Assembly (NCBI RefSeq): GCF_035046505.1
Contig: NC_089822.1
Coordinates: forward strand, 263,883,024-263,947,023
DNA: 64,000 nt
Source of the DNA: Tiliqua scincoides
Lineage: Eukaryota; Chordata; Lepidosauria; Squamata; Scincidae
Direction of reading: 5' to 3'
Part shown: piece by piece, positions 28,740 to 50,828 of the stretch
Layout of the letters: each line of letters starts with the position of its first letter
Numbering within the stretch: the stretch's first letter is position 1
Program-made: the position numbers and the translations under genes
The notes under the pieces: generated by a model
What the model saw: only the letters and a program-made list of their open reading frames with translations
Told to the model about the DNA's origin: nothing
The model's database searches: none

Positions 28740-29500
28740 ACTGTGGAACAATGATTCCTAGCCACAGTCTTTTTACACACAAATTGAAAATAACACCATT
28801 TATACTTTCAGCAGGAGGTCCCAGGTTAATTCCCAGATAAGACCATACCCTGGAAGAAAGGGAGAGAAGTCCCAAACGCAAATTCTCAACAATCAGGGCC
28901 ATGCCCATGCACGAGATTAGAAAAGGAAGAGGGGTAGGGAGAGAAAGAGGAAGTGTGGAGGTGGGCAGATGCACTACCACTCACCACTCTCCTCTACACT
29001 TTCTTTTCTGCTCCACCCCCCCCTGCTTTTTCCAAAGCATGGTGCGGGAGAGACAGAGGCTGGCACATCATCAGATAAGGGGGATAGCACCCCACCTCAG
29101 GCTCCAGGAGGTTTTGGGCCAGCCCTGTTAAAAAGAGCTTCCTGGTTTGGGTGCATAATGTGTGTTTGTGGGGGAGGGGGGAGCAAAGTGTGTACTTCAG
29201 AGAACGCTTCCAGAGTGACACCATTTCGCAGCAGGCCTGGCACCTCTGGCGAGGACTTGTTGGCTGTTGTCAGGTGACTTCTTGTTCCACAAGGAAGAGC
29301 TTGAACTTGGTTATTTTTTGTCTGATCTTGTGCTTTTCAAAGCGATAAAGAAAAGTGTGCACTGCATAAAGCACATTCAGGAATAAAAATAAATAGATGA
29401 CTTGATCTGCTCCTACAAGTACCTCTCAAGTTAAGTTCCAGCGGCCTCTTTGTCATGCTGCCAGAGAGCCTGGTGAGAGCCTGATGAAACGTATCTGCTG
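28740..29500. other. Non-coding stretch
   Basis: No gene is recognised. The 28900-29130 part resembles 21040-21300 (an old, unnamed repeat). Confidence 0.35.
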
Positions 29501-29504
29501 TTTT

Positions 29505-29740
29505 GCTGCCCATTCTCCCAGTTTGGAGAAGGATCTCTCCAAACTGGGAAAATGGGCGGCAAAATGGCAGATGCATTACAATATAAGCGTAAAGTAATGC
29601 ACATTGGGAGAAAAATGCAAAACTCTTTTGAATGCCAGGTGCAAGGGACTGGCACCAGGATGCAGGTCTCTTCTTGTCTTGGGTACATTCTGAGACATCT
29701 GGTGGGCCATTGTGAGATATAGGAAGCTGGACTAGATGGA
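29505..29740 (+). mobile_element. CR1 LINE fragment with a fold-back 5' end
   Basis: After 29529 the CR1 text runs in order with an internal deletion (aatgggcggcaaaatggcag, then caccaggatgcaggtctctt, then gatataggaagctggacta). At its left end gcccattctcccagtttgga is an inverse copy of ccaaactgggaaaatgggc, giving a 22-base stem (one mismatch) with a 6-base loop. Confidence 0.7.
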
Positions 29741-29757
29741 AATAGATATAGGATATA

Positions 29758-30159
29758 CAGTTTCAGGTGGGTCACCATTTATTTCAATGTGTATTTTATT
29801 TTTAATAGATTTGATGCTACCATGGTATGTGATTGCATTTGGGGAAATATTACAGATGTTACAGGCTACTGTATATATGCTTTTAACAATGATACCCAAT
29901 GGGGCTTACTCCTGGGTAAGTGTAGATAGGACTGCAGTCTTTGGGATACTTGGGGAGTTTTTTTTAAAGATACGCAACTGTTTGGGAGGGTTTGGAGGGT
30001 TCTTTATTTTAAGTAAGTTTTAAAACTTATACTTATTCCTGCTTGATGATGTAACTTCTGGCCATGACATCACTTTCAGGTTAATGAAGTTACTTCTGGT
30101 GGGTCCCAACAAACTGTCATTCTAAAAGTGGGTCCCAGTGCTAAAAAGTTTGAGAACCA
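29758..30159. mobile_element. hAT MITE abutting the KRAB-ZNF stop codon
   Basis: It runs from tttcaggtgggtcacc to gtttgagaaccac in the same family order as 50829-51193. Its right end touches the last codons of the minus-strand zinc-finger exon. The left inverted repeat is missing. Confidence 0.65.
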
Positions 30160-30160
30160 C

Positions 30161-40737
<10,577 letters not shown>

Positions 40738-40807
40738 CCCACTGCCTGTGAAAAAGACAAACGTGACGGGAAGTCATTTCAACTTCGTGCCCTATAACTT
40801 CACTTCG

Positions 40808-40900
40808 GGCACAAACCTAACCAGGTCTACTCAGAAGTAGGTCCTATTTTGTTAAATGGGGCTTACTCTCAGGAAAGTGTGGTTAAGATTGCAGCCTTCC
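40808..40900. mobile_element. MITE with GGGCAC/TGCAATCCTAACC termini
   Basis: gggcacaaacctaacc and ggttaagattgcagcc bound the copy. Same family as 18376-18472, in inverse. Confidence 0.6.
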
Positions 40901-41399
40901 TTGTGCAATGCTCTGCCTATTTGTTCCATAACTTTAGTTGTGACCCAAAAAGGCCCGAAAGGGGTGAGCTGCACACATCCCAATTCACTTCCTTCCACCA
41001 CTTTGTCCCCAGTTCTTCTCCTCTCAGCCTGCAGTTACCTGAAATCTCCTACTAAACCTGCTCCTTCAAAGCCTTTCCTGGCCCACCAAGACCCACTTTC
41101 CCTGCGTCCATTCACCTTTCTGCCTCCATTCAATCCTCTTGCTGCTATTCTTTCACAGCACTGAGTCCCAAAGACTTGGATTTAGCAGCATGTCAGACAG
41201 GTGTTGTGTCCATTCCAGGTGATGTCCAGTAACTCAGACCATCAGAGCTCACGTGGAGGGAAAACACTGACTTGCAGATGCAGGGGGTGGAAGCTGGCTG
41301 GATGTAACTGGGGTGCCCTGGCAGGATGTTACCTGGAACAGACACTCCAGTGCTAGGTGGAAGCCCAGTTATCTCTGTCAGGGGAATGAGACCCACCCC

Positions 41400-42540
41400 C
41401 AGCCCTGCTGAGACCCGCACCTTGGCAGATCAACTTGCTTTGTCCTCCTCTGTTCCTTCTTTGGAAGAGATCAGCTCTCTAAAGAACTCTCTGGTTCTTC
41501 TGGATCAGGCACGGATGCTGGAAGGACCCTGTCAGCTGCACAATCCAGCACTCTTTCTGACGGGTTTTGTCCAACCTGCCTCTGTTATCATGAAGGGGAC
41601 CCAGGCGCAGGTGGACTGGAGTGTGTGCAGCTGAGACAAAAGCTGCCATCAATGCAAAAACTAGGGGAAAACAGTAAAAACAGTAAGAGAAGACCTCAGA
41701 AATATAGTATATATCAAAAATACAACATAGGTAAACAGCACCCACCCCCTCTGTTTTAGGGACAGTCCCTGAAATGTTGTTCTCCAGCATGCTTCCTACG
41801 TCCCCGTTTTTTTCATGGGTTTCAGTGATGAATTTTGGTTTTTGCACTGTCCCTATAGAAACCCTCACCATAGAAATAAAGCCATTTAAGAGCAAACCCA
41901 AAGCGTACCCTGCAACTTGGGGGGGGGGGGGAAGATTGCAGTGGCGTAGCTAACGGTCAAGTAGCGCGCTGCTGAGCTCAAAATGATGCCCCGGAAGTGA
42001 TGTCACAATTGGAAGTGATGTCACACCCGGGCTGAAAAAAGTGAAAATCAAGGGAAAACTTGCCTCCTCCCCCAGAAGCTTGCCATCCACTTGCTCTGCC
42101 GCCTCTCCCCAATCAGTGACATAGCTAAGACATTCATCTGCTACCTGGGGTCAAATAAGATTTTCTAGCCAATACGTGACATCCCTGCAGGCACAAGCCT
42201 CTGCTACAATCCCTACCACTCACTGGTCCTATCTATCCACTAACCCTTACAGTGGCTGTTCACTGGCTGGAGCTTTGAGCCTGGGTATCTCTAAATCACC
42301 TCCCACCCCTCTCTGCCACCACCCTGAGACTCACAGAGATGCTGCTGGCCCCACACAGGACCAGCAGAGGGAAGGCAGAGGAAGGGGTCGGGCTTCCCCA
42401 TTCCTCCCCCGCATTCTTCCTCAAGGAATCCAGTGTCACTTCTTTTAACCTTGAGACAGCAGAAAGACTCCTTGCAGAGGACTGAAGCTCTCAAAGGGGG
42501 CTCTTTCCCAAACTTGGCATCCTGCCCCTGACTCAAGGGG
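41400..42540. repeat. Duplicated non-coding block B, copy 1
   Basis: Markers in order: gaaaccctcaccatagaaat, aagccatttaagagcaaacc, tttgagcctgggtatctcta and aaagactccttgcagagga. The same order is found at 61.4-62.1 kb and 62.3-63.0 kb. Here a MITE (41939 to about 42190) interrupts it. It lies in the 5' intron of the KRAB-ZNF gene. Confidence 0.7.
41939..42190. mobile_element. MITE with CAGTGGCGTAGCTAA start inside block B
   Basis: It starts cagtggcgtagctaacgg. The block B paralogs lack this segment, which delimits the insertion. The right end is near gacatagctaagacattcat or slightly later. Confidence 0.5.
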
Positions 42541-42549
42541 GCTAGAAGG

Positions 42550-43080
42550 TCTTTGCAGGGAATCTTGCAAGCACCCTAAGGGGTCCCAGACACAGGTGGA
42601 CTGGAGCATGTGCAACTGGGACAGAAGTTATCTTTAGTGGAAAAATAATGGGGAACTTAGGGGGGCTTAGCACAAGCTTTGTATAATATCAGGCCTATAT
42701 CTACATACCATCTAGAGCAGGGCCGTCAGGCTCATTTCATACATCGTACTGCACAACATCCACGGCACCTGCAGAGGGCAGAAGTGATCTCATTGAGTGA
42801 GAAGTGATGTCATCAAGCAGGTGATGGCCAGAAAGAAGTACTTTTTGTCGCTTAGGAACTCAGCTGGAAATGATAGAAGACAAATATGCTTGTCTTGATT
42901 ATATTTTCACAATATGGGAGATCCCAATTATCACAAGGGGAGCCCCCTCTGAGCATTGACTCAGCACTGCTGAAAGGGTGGCCTACATGAGGATTGGGCT
43001 CTCCCAGCGCCACCCTTTCAGCAGTGCCACTTCTGTCAACGCACCACTTTGCAGCTCAGCAGCTGATGGCCAGTCACTGA
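42550..43080. other. Non-coding stretch with hAT-like remnant
   Basis: 42717-42960 carries a hAT-like start (cagggccgtcaggctcattt). tgaaagggtggcctacatga recurs in part near 46700. No gene. Confidence 0.35.
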
Positions 43081-43084
43081 GGCC

Positions 43085-43512
43085 AGTGTTCCTCAACCTC
43101 TGGGTCAGGACCCCAATGGGGTCACAAAGTCTCATTTGAGAAGGGTGTGTGTGGCAGGCCTTCAAAGCCTGCGCAAGACGGCCTGGACAAATCCAGTAGT
43201 GGTGCTGCCGCCTTATCAGAACTGAGATGGTGATCTAATCCTGCATAGCCTTTTCTCTCCGTCTTGCCCCACAGCTCCTAAGGCCAGCCCTGCTCTGGCT
43301 GCTACCTCACAGGGTTGTTGTGAAGTCCAAGAGACAGTGGAAATGACGCTGGTGGGGGCGGGCAGGTGGCCAGATCAGTTCCAGGAGGGGGAAGGGGCGG
43401 GTGGGCAGATCAAGTCCCATGAGGGGGCAGGATTGGTGGTGGTTCCCCAGTCTCATACTCTGTTTCATTATTTTGGGGGGGCCTTAGCACAAGAAAGGTT
43501 GAGGACACAGGC
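43085..43512. mobile_element. hAT MITE
   Basis: It starts cagtgttcctcaacctctg and ends caagaaaggttgaggacac. The target duplication is unclear. Confidence 0.5.
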
Positions 43513-44159
43513 CTAGGCTGACCAGCTCAACTGAACTCTGCCCACAAGAGCCAAACAAGGCTGAGCAGACAGAGGCAGGAGCTCCTGCAGAGGCAGAGGG
43601 CGGGAAGGAGGGTCACAGGGGAGCCTAGCAGTGCAGCCTAGTGGACAGACACAGGGAGGTTCTGGGGCCAAGACAAGAGTCTCCTTTTCCTGCTCCAGCT
43701 GCTGCAGCACTGAAGGGGTTGGGGAAGGGTTGAGGCTGCTTCAGTGCAGATCAAAGTCCTGATCTGGGTCCCAGTTTTCTCCTCCCTTCCTTCTCAGGCA
43801 GAGACTGAAAGCCCCAAAATCCCATCCCCCCCCCAACAGAGGAGCCCTGCTGGTTCCCCTCCCTGCCTCTGCAGCCCCACCTCCTCCCCACCCTCACTCC
43901 CACTCCCAGAAGAGGAGGGGCAGACCCGAAGTGGGTGTGTGGAGGCGGGAGAGCGCCCTGGAGCCAAAAAGGGCCCTACTGGTTCCCCTCCCTCCCTTCC
44001 GAGTCCCTTCCCCACCCAGTCCCAGAAGAGGAGAGGCCAGACAGGAAGTGTGGAGGAGGAGCAGTGGCAGACCGGAAGTAGGCATGTGGATGACAGAGAG
44101 CCCTGCAGCCGCTCTAGGCAGCCCTGCTCCTCTTCTCGTCCCCCCTCCTGCGTGCCTGC

Positions 44160-44935
44160 CAGGGAGCAGCTACAGCGATCGGAGTCCCAGCCTGTCCCCT
44201 CGAGCGCCCCTCAGCCAGCACTAACGGGCAGTGTACGGCAGCTGCCGAGGGTCACGCTTCCCCTAAAGGCTTCGCTTGACCGCTCCGCCTTCAGCCCCCC
44301 CAGCAGAGACCATCTCGAAGACAGTTGGAGGGAGCCGAGAAGGCCCGCCCCGCCTCTGTCCCACTGGATGGTTTGGGGCCACTGTAGCTGTCATTCGTCG
44401 GCCCTCCCCGTCTCCGAGGCCGAAGGCGATTGGAGGATTCGTAGAGAGGCCCCGCCCCTGCCCTCTGTTGCTCTCTGCCATTGGTTGTCCCTCCAATGGC
44501 AATGCTGAGGGTTGGGGTGTGATGCGCCCAGGCGGGGCTGAGTAGTCATAGGACGAGGCGGCCTCTCTCTGGTCGGACGGGAGCTGATTTGCATGCTGGG
44601 AGGAGGCAGCCAATAAGCGCATCGGGGGAGGGCGCGAGGCCGCGCCCCGCTGGGACAGCCCCGCCCCGCCCCGCCCCGCCCCGCCCGAGGCGGAGTTAAG
44701 GAGGGGCTGGGAGGAGCCTTCGGAAGCGGGGAGCAGGTGGCTCTGTCTGCGTTTCCACCTGGAGCCCGCCCAGTAGCTGCCTTGGCAGGACCTGCGCGTT
44801 CGAGTCCCGTGACGTCCCCCTGGCTGGGCTGCAAACCCTCAGCGCCCCAGTCCCGTTGCGAGCTGGAGCCCAGTGAGAGCCTGGCAGAGGGACCCGGCAG
44901 AGAGCCCTCCACACTGCCTCCCTGCCACCTTTTGC
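44160..44935 (-). promoter_or_regulatory. CpG-rich promoter candidate of the KRAB-ZNF gene
   Basis: CpG dinucleotides are dense here and rare elsewhere in the window. It holds two CCAAT/ATTGG pairs at 44478-44497, a CCAAT at 44610-44614, an octamer ATTTGCAT at 44587-44594 and a run of overlapping GC boxes (CCCCG repeated, about 44659-44688). The KRAB-ZNF start-codon exon lies 3.5 kb away on the minus strand, so a non-coding first exon starting here is the simplest reading. A plus-strand transcript is also possible. No TATA box is evident. Confidence 0.65.
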
Positions 44936-45183
44936 CCCCTGCAGGAGGGTGACCCTTGCGTGGCCCCAGCACCCCCTCTCTGCCCCCCTGCTGGAGGGTG
45001 ACCAGCACCCCCTTTGCCACCCTGCAGGAGGGTGGTCCTCACATGACCCCAGCACCCCCTTTCTGCCCCCCTGCAGGAGGGTGATCCTCGCATGGCCCCA
45101 GCACCCCTTTTCTGCCCCCCTGCAGGAGGGTTGACCCTTGCAGGGCCCCAGCACCCCCTTTCTGCCCCCTGTAGGAGGGTGAT
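44936..45183. repeat. Minisatellite, unit about 50-57 bases, about 5 copies
   Basis: Each unit has ctgcaggagggtga(t/c)cc, then (a/g)tggccccagcaccccc, then tttctgccccc. It begins at the edge of the CpG-rich segment. Confidence 0.85.
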
Positions 45184-45189
45184 TGAACC

Positions 45190-45440
45190 TGTAGATCTCT
45201 ATCAAAATCACTATCCCAGTAAAATCTACAGAGTGAGAAGACATGCCAATCCAACTGATGTTTCCTAAAACAAGGCAGATGCACTGTAAAGTACTATGCA
45301 AAAACATTTATTAAAATGTGGATAAAAGAAAAAAAGGGTAACAGAACCAACGGAACAAGGAAGAGAAGGAAAAAGCATCAAAGTTGGTAGAAAAGGGGTT
45401 AATACTCGGCAAGGTCATAGGTTGGGTGAAAAATAATACA
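45190..45440. other. Non-coding stretch
   Basis: A-rich and unassigned; it precedes the LINE. Confidence 0.3.
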
Positions 45441-45442
45441 AA

Positions 45443-46565
45443 CACTGGAGGCCCCTTCATTGGGCAATCAACAACCGGCCTATTGAACAAGTCAAAACTT
45501 TTAAATATCTTGGCATTCTTCTACATTACCAAATTAAGTGGTCTTTTCATAGGAACTCTGTGATAGCTTCCTCCTCACATCTAATAGGGGCAATAACCAA
45601 ATTCCACATGTCCCGGCTGCGCTTCATGTTTTTAATACTAAAATGGTTAGTCGCCTGCTTTATGGAGTTCCTATTTGGATTCATGCCTTATCTAACAAAG
45701 TTGACCAGTTAGCCGCCTCCTTTTATAGACGGATCCTTGGGGTCCCCAACTATATTAAATTGTCCACCTTGTCTCTTGAGTTGGACACCCATCTCCCTTC
45801 AACTATGGCCTGGAAATTTACTTTTAAATTTTGGCTACGTCTTTTTTTTAAGGCTGATCCTGACTCTCTTCTTGCTCACTTTCTTAAAGACCCTTTTCAA
45901 TCTTTCTGGTCTTCGCTCTGTATATCTAAATTAGCCTCTATTGGCATTGTTTTAGACTCTCTTTTTAACAGTAATTTTAATCAGGCGTTATCCCTTATTT
46001 ATGAAAGACTGTGAGTCTGAATATTCATGGTTATCGTCTAATATGAACCAGGTATGCTCTCCTATCTATTATGGAATTCTCCCCTCTTTTTCCAATAGCT
46101 GTTCTTATTTCCAGTCCCTTATGAACCCCCTTGAGAGGAGGGCTTTTATGTTAGCCCAGTTAAATATTTTTCCTTCTGCAGTGTTGTACGGCCATTACTC
46201 CCGGATACCTTTTGACCAAAGGTGTTGCAATCACTGTGGCATTGAGCCTGACTCTGTCACTCACTTTCTTTGTGTTTACCCTGCGTTTAGTAAGCTCCGC
46301 CGCTCTATTTTGGACCCTGTTCTCTCTAGCTGTTCTGGCCCCCCTCACCTGTTTGCAGCGTTTCTTCTACATGACTTCTCGCAAGAAACAACGATGCTTG
46401 TTGCCGAGTTTCTTGTAAAAGTTTTTATTTTTAACAGCCCAAGGCAGCCCTGACTGGCATGCTTGTGCAAGCATTTTCCATGTGGTAGCTTTTGTGTTTA
46501 TTTTATTTGTGGGTTATATTTATGATCGTGTATTTATTATGTATGATGCCAATAAAGGTGGTTGG
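45443..46565 (+). mobile_element. 5'-truncated LINE, RT end and C-terminus
   Basis: Frames in order give IEQVKTFKYLGILLHYQIKW (end of the RT palm), then LYGVPIWIHALSN, then LERRAFMLAQLN and a terminal cysteine-histidine motif RCCNHCGIEPDSVTHFLC. The frame changes near 45630 and 46010. The end has gccaataaaggtgg. The clade is not assigned; the type occurs as relics in reptile genomes. Confidence 0.7.
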
Positions 46566-46599
46566 AGTAAATACAAACAGCTGCAAATGACACTGCAGA

Positions 46600-46785
46600 G
46601 TCTCCCACTCTGGGTTAGCCCTTTCAGCCCCTCAGCTTATCCAGCAGTGACACTTGGCAGCCCAGCAGTTGGGAGGTGGTCTGCAAAGTGACACCTTGAC
46701 AGCAGTGGCACTGCAGGGTGGCCTGCATGAGAACTGGTTCCTCCCAGTCAACACTCAGTGAAGTAGCAGTGAACCTTGGAGGGCT
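46600..46785. other. Degraded repeat
   Basis: cagcagtgacacttggcagc and agggtggcctgcatgagaac echo 42960-43070 in inverted form. Confidence 0.3.
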
Positions 46786-46789
46786 CCCG

Positions 46790-48450
46790 GGGGGACTGCT
46801 AAATACATGAGTTTTTCATGTTCCTCAACAACTGAGGCAAGAAGATGGTACGAAGAGCTGAGAGCTTGAACGGGGGAGAATTTTGAAACAGGCAATTTCA
46901 AAGATTTTCCCCCGTTTGCTCTGTGCTGAATCACATCGTATCCCGGTCGCCATCTTTGGAGATTCGGAAAGCTGAGAACTCGCCCTCCCACGGCCTAGAT
47001 ACAACAACATGACAGCAAAAGAAGTTTTAAAATTGTAAGTAACCTTGACTCATCAAAAGGCAATAACAAGAATTGTAATCAAGAGGTTGGAAGGAGGAAA
47101 AGATAATTTTAAGATTATTTACGTTGGCCGGTAGCCACCCAGAGGGGAAGTGAGCGAATCTGGATCTAAAGAAACCCCTGCTGGAGTAAACACAAGATTA
47201 TTTTGTTTAATGGTATGTATGGAAAAGAAATGACTAAGTAATATTCAACAGCTGAAAAATCCTTTACTTTCGTTTTCCTAGCAAGAGGCTTAAAATCTGG
47301 CCTGGCCATTTAAAGGCATACTAACCTAATTTGACTGTGTTATTGGCCTGGATTATTGATACACCCTTTTTGGAAGAAGTGATGCAAGATAAAGATTTGG
47401 ATGACCCTTTAATGGTTTGACTGATTTGACATTGATATTGACTGGACGTGGAATATTGATTTATATTTTTTGGATACAAAAATTGGAAAGTAGCCCTGCA
47501 AGAAGTGGCCAGATTTGATATTGATAAAAATGGCATTTAAAAATTTAAAGGATGTTAGTAAAAGCCAGATCTTATGAATGGATTTCTTGATGGATTTTAG
47601 AAGAGAAATGGAACAGCAGGTCAGAAAATTATCTGAACAAATGAAGCAAACAAGCTCCTCCCTCATAAGCACGCAGGAACTGATCTCAAATAATAGACAA
47701 GAAAAAAGAATGGATCACATGTCGGGTGAAATTAAAGAAGGGGAGTATTTTGAAATGAGACAGGAGACAGAAGAAGCAATCGTCACTATAACAATTAAGA
47801 ATCTTAAGGAAGAAAGAGGAAACATTCAGGGAGCAAGCTGTCTCAAGAAGAGGAAGAATTTATGGATTAAACCCAAAACAACAGAATGATGAAAAAGAAA
47901 GAAAATCAGAGGGGCCAAGAAATTCAGATTTGAGAAGAAAAAGAAGAAATGGAAGAAGCAGTGGGAGGAGTAAGAAGGAACACGGATAAGACAGAGAACA
48001 AAGCAAGCACTAAGACAGAAAATGGCTGAACAACAAGTAGAACTTTTTTTAAATCATATTAAATCAAAAGATGTAAATGAAAATGTGCAATATAAATATT
48101 GTGAAAATTAAGTGGTATTAAGATAAATAAGGGTTATTCTTTAAAAGAGAAGTTATATAATTTACAGACGGTATTTTATCTTAGAGGAAATAGTAAAAGT
48201 GTAGCTTGGATCATCAGACAAATGTTGGATCAGTAAAGAATTGAGGGAATTTTTTATGTGTGGTGGAATGGCGAAAAAGTAAAGAAATTTTGGAAAATGA
48301 TATATAACATGTTATAAGAGATATTGAAGTCTGTATTACCATTTTAATTGGAGACTTTCCTCTTAAATGCGATATTAGAAACTAAGAATCAGATAAGAAA
48401 TACCTTATTTTAAATATTAGCTTAGTGGCAAGAAGACTGGATAAGTAAAA
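46790..48450 (+). mobile_element. Internally deleted L1 LINE
   Basis: 47578-47889 encodes a lysine- and glutamate-rich frame (MDFLMDFRREMEQQVRKLSE) like the coiled-coil of L1 ORF1. After it, A-rich text includes gtgtggtggaatggcgaaa and aaattttggaaaatgatata, reading like the L1 ORF2 C-terminus (C-x-V-x-x-FW). The RT between them is missing. Confidence 0.5.
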
Positions 48451-48654
48451 GTTTGAAGCCTTTTTATGATTGGATGGATAATTTTAGAGATAAAGTGAGA
48501 CCTTCCATCTCTCCCTCCCAGAGCCTCAGCAGAAATGCTGCTGCTGAAAGGGCAGTGCTGAGAGAGCTCAATTATCACATGGACCAGACAAAGAGCTTCT
48601 GCGGGCTGCATATGGCCCATGGGCCTGATGTTTGGTCCCCCTGGTTTTGTAGAC

Positions 48655-49870
48655 TTTATAGACTAAAACCAGTGCTTTGAAGAGCACACCTCACAGGAGC
48701 CTCAGGAGGGAATCTGTCTGCAAGGCAACACAGAAAGATCTGACCAAGGAGTGGCATTACCTGGAACATAAGAAAATCCAGGCTGGATCACACCAAGGGG
48801 GCTCATCTAGTCCACCATCCTGTTTCCCACAGTGGCACCACCTCCTTCTGGGAAGTGCCAAAGCAGAACAGCAAGATGCATGTCTCCCTAACTGCAGCTC
48901 TCCTGCAACTGGGATTCAGACCTTTGCTGGTGCTGGACCCAGAGATTACAGCAGCACTGGCACTGGACCCACTGCCATTAGGACTAGTAGCCATGGATAG
49001 ACCTGCACTACTTGCATGGGTCCAAAGCTTATGTGCCATAAATCCTCTTGTGGCCTCCTCTTCTTCCCCAAAACAAGGTAGGTTACTATCAAATGGATTC
49101 ATGTAGAGCACTAGCTCTCAAACTGGTGGGTCGTGACCCAACAGTTTGTGTAAAGGTTCCCCCGTCCTTTTAAGGGGTGGGGGAAGCGACCCCCAGGATC
49201 GCGCCCATATGGGGGGGTGAGAGGGGATGCTTGTGACTTACTTTATGAAGACAGGGCTGCAGGAGGCGCGGGGAGTCCTCCGCAGCGCTCCCTGAGGCTT
49301 GAAACGTTCGGAGAAAGCGGGCCAAAGCACTTCCATTTTGCGGGAAGCCTCAGAGAGCGCTGTGGAGGGCTGCGCAGGGCTCCCCGCACCTCCTGCAGCC
49401 TTGTCTTCATAAAGTAAGTCACAAGCACCCCCCTCGCCCCCCCTTAGTGGCGCGATCCTGGGGATGGTGTCGCTGCCCTAGCCCCTCCCCTGCAAGAACT
49501 TACTGAGGGATTAAAGCTCGCTCAGAGTTTGAGAACTACTGATGTAGGGCAACCATGCTCAGAAACGAGAGACGAAAGAGTTGAATTCTCGGGTTCATTT
49601 TGCCAATGTCTACCAGTAACACAGGAAACGTGAGAGTAGCAGGGGGATCCTCACGGAGGCAGTGCCAATGTCCTCACCAACCCTCAGGGTTACATCACCT
49701 TTGGGGATCCAACCACCTTCCTCTGGGGAACCCAAAGCCAAACAGAATGTCCAGAAAGCCCAACAGTCTAGAATGTGGACTTCCAAGAGGTGGCTTGCCT
49801 TCCAGCTCCCAGGAAGGGACAACCAGGGTGTTTCAGGGCCCAACCCAGACCACCTAGTGCAACAGGAGCA
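48655..49870. repeat. Duplicated block A, copy 1
   Basis: Markers: acaggagcctcaggaggga, caccatcctgtttcccacag, ccttctgggaagtgccaaag, ctgggattcaga, then caatgtcctcaccaaccctc, ttccagctcccaggaaggg and gtgtttcaggg. Parts in the same order occur at 56.5-57.1 kb and 63.2-63.74 kb. A hAT MITE (49109-49541) interrupts it. A CR1-derived 3' end (about 48764-48900) is part of the block. Confidence 0.65.
49109..49541. mobile_element. Fold-back hAT MITE with long inner arms
   Basis: Ends cactagctctcaaactgg and gagtttgagaactactg. Target copies atgtagag (49101-49108) and atgtaggg (49542-49549). Inner arms 49229-49305 and about 49345-49430 are close inverse copies (gcttgtgacttactttatga versus tcataaagtaagtcacaagc), enough for a hairpin of about 75 base pairs. 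Confidence 0.8.
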
Positions 49871-50239
49871 GAACAAGTCCTGGGTCTGCAGGGGCCTCCC
49901 ACCTGCAGGGAAGAGTTGGCAGGAGGGTTCGTTTGTGCCGGCAGTTGATAGAAATCAGGTTCCCAGGCTACAAGCCCCTATTCTTTTCTTAATGCCCAGT
50001 TCCCACTCCTCAGCTAGGCTGTATCCCTTACTCTTTTTTTGCTTGAGTATAGCCAGGTCTCTCTCCCTTCCCCATATTGCCCCTTCTCCTTTGCCTTTCA
50101 TCCAGTTCAGCTCTTTGAATCTTAAAGCTAAAGATAAGATGGAACTTCCCTCTCACAACCTCAGCATTTTTTATGGTTCTTCACGTGTGTAGATTTGTTG
50201 ATGTACTATAAAGAATGACTCCACTCCACATATTTATGC

Positions 50240-50732
50240 CAGGGCTTTTCAAACTGGGGAGTCATGACACCCCAGGCCAAGGGACTTGGCCTCTTTCCCC
50301 TTAAGGGGTGGGGGCAGGGAGGATTCAGGGAGGAGAGGCAGTGACACGACCCCCAGGATCACGCTGCTCAGGGGGCTGCAGGGGCTTGGTTGTACTTACC
50401 AGAGCCTCCTGCAACCTCCGGGAGGTGCAGGGAGCCCTGCTCGACCTTCTGCTTAGAAAGCAGAAATGGAGTGGCCATGCCCCACCTCCGCTAAACTGGA
50501 AGTGGGGCATGATCGCTCCACTTTCACTTCTAAAGCTTCGGGGAGCCCTGCAGAGGGTCCCACAGGGCTCCATACCCCTCCCCCCGGGAGGCTGCAGGAG
50601 GTTCTGGTAAGTGCAGCCAAGCCCCTGCAGCCCCCTGAGGGGTGCAATCCTGGGGATCACATTGCTGCCTCCCCCCACCCCTGCAAGAACTTAGATCTGT
50701 TTTCAAACTCCTGGAGAGTTTGAAAACCGCCG
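50240..50732. mobile_element. hAT MITE inside the ZNF pseudogene
   Basis: Ends cagggcttttcaaactgg and gagtttgaaaaccgccg. Target copies atttatgc (50232-50239) and acttatgc (50733-50740). It has inner inverted arms like the element at 49109. Confidence 0.75.
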
Positions 50733-50828
50733 ACTTATGCAGTTGCTTTAATACACAGCCTACACTGTGGGTTCTTTGATGAACAGTCAAGCTTCTGCTC
50801 CAACTGAATCTCTTTTCAGACTTTAAAC

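Noticed and set aside
43744-44508. 254-codon plus-strand frame
   Set aside because: GC-rich, low-complexity frame running into the CpG-rich segment. No domain and no splice signals; chance is the simpler reading.
44936-45183. CRISPR-like array
   Set aside because: Units are adjacent without spacers and diverged. It is a minisatellite in a vertebrate genome.
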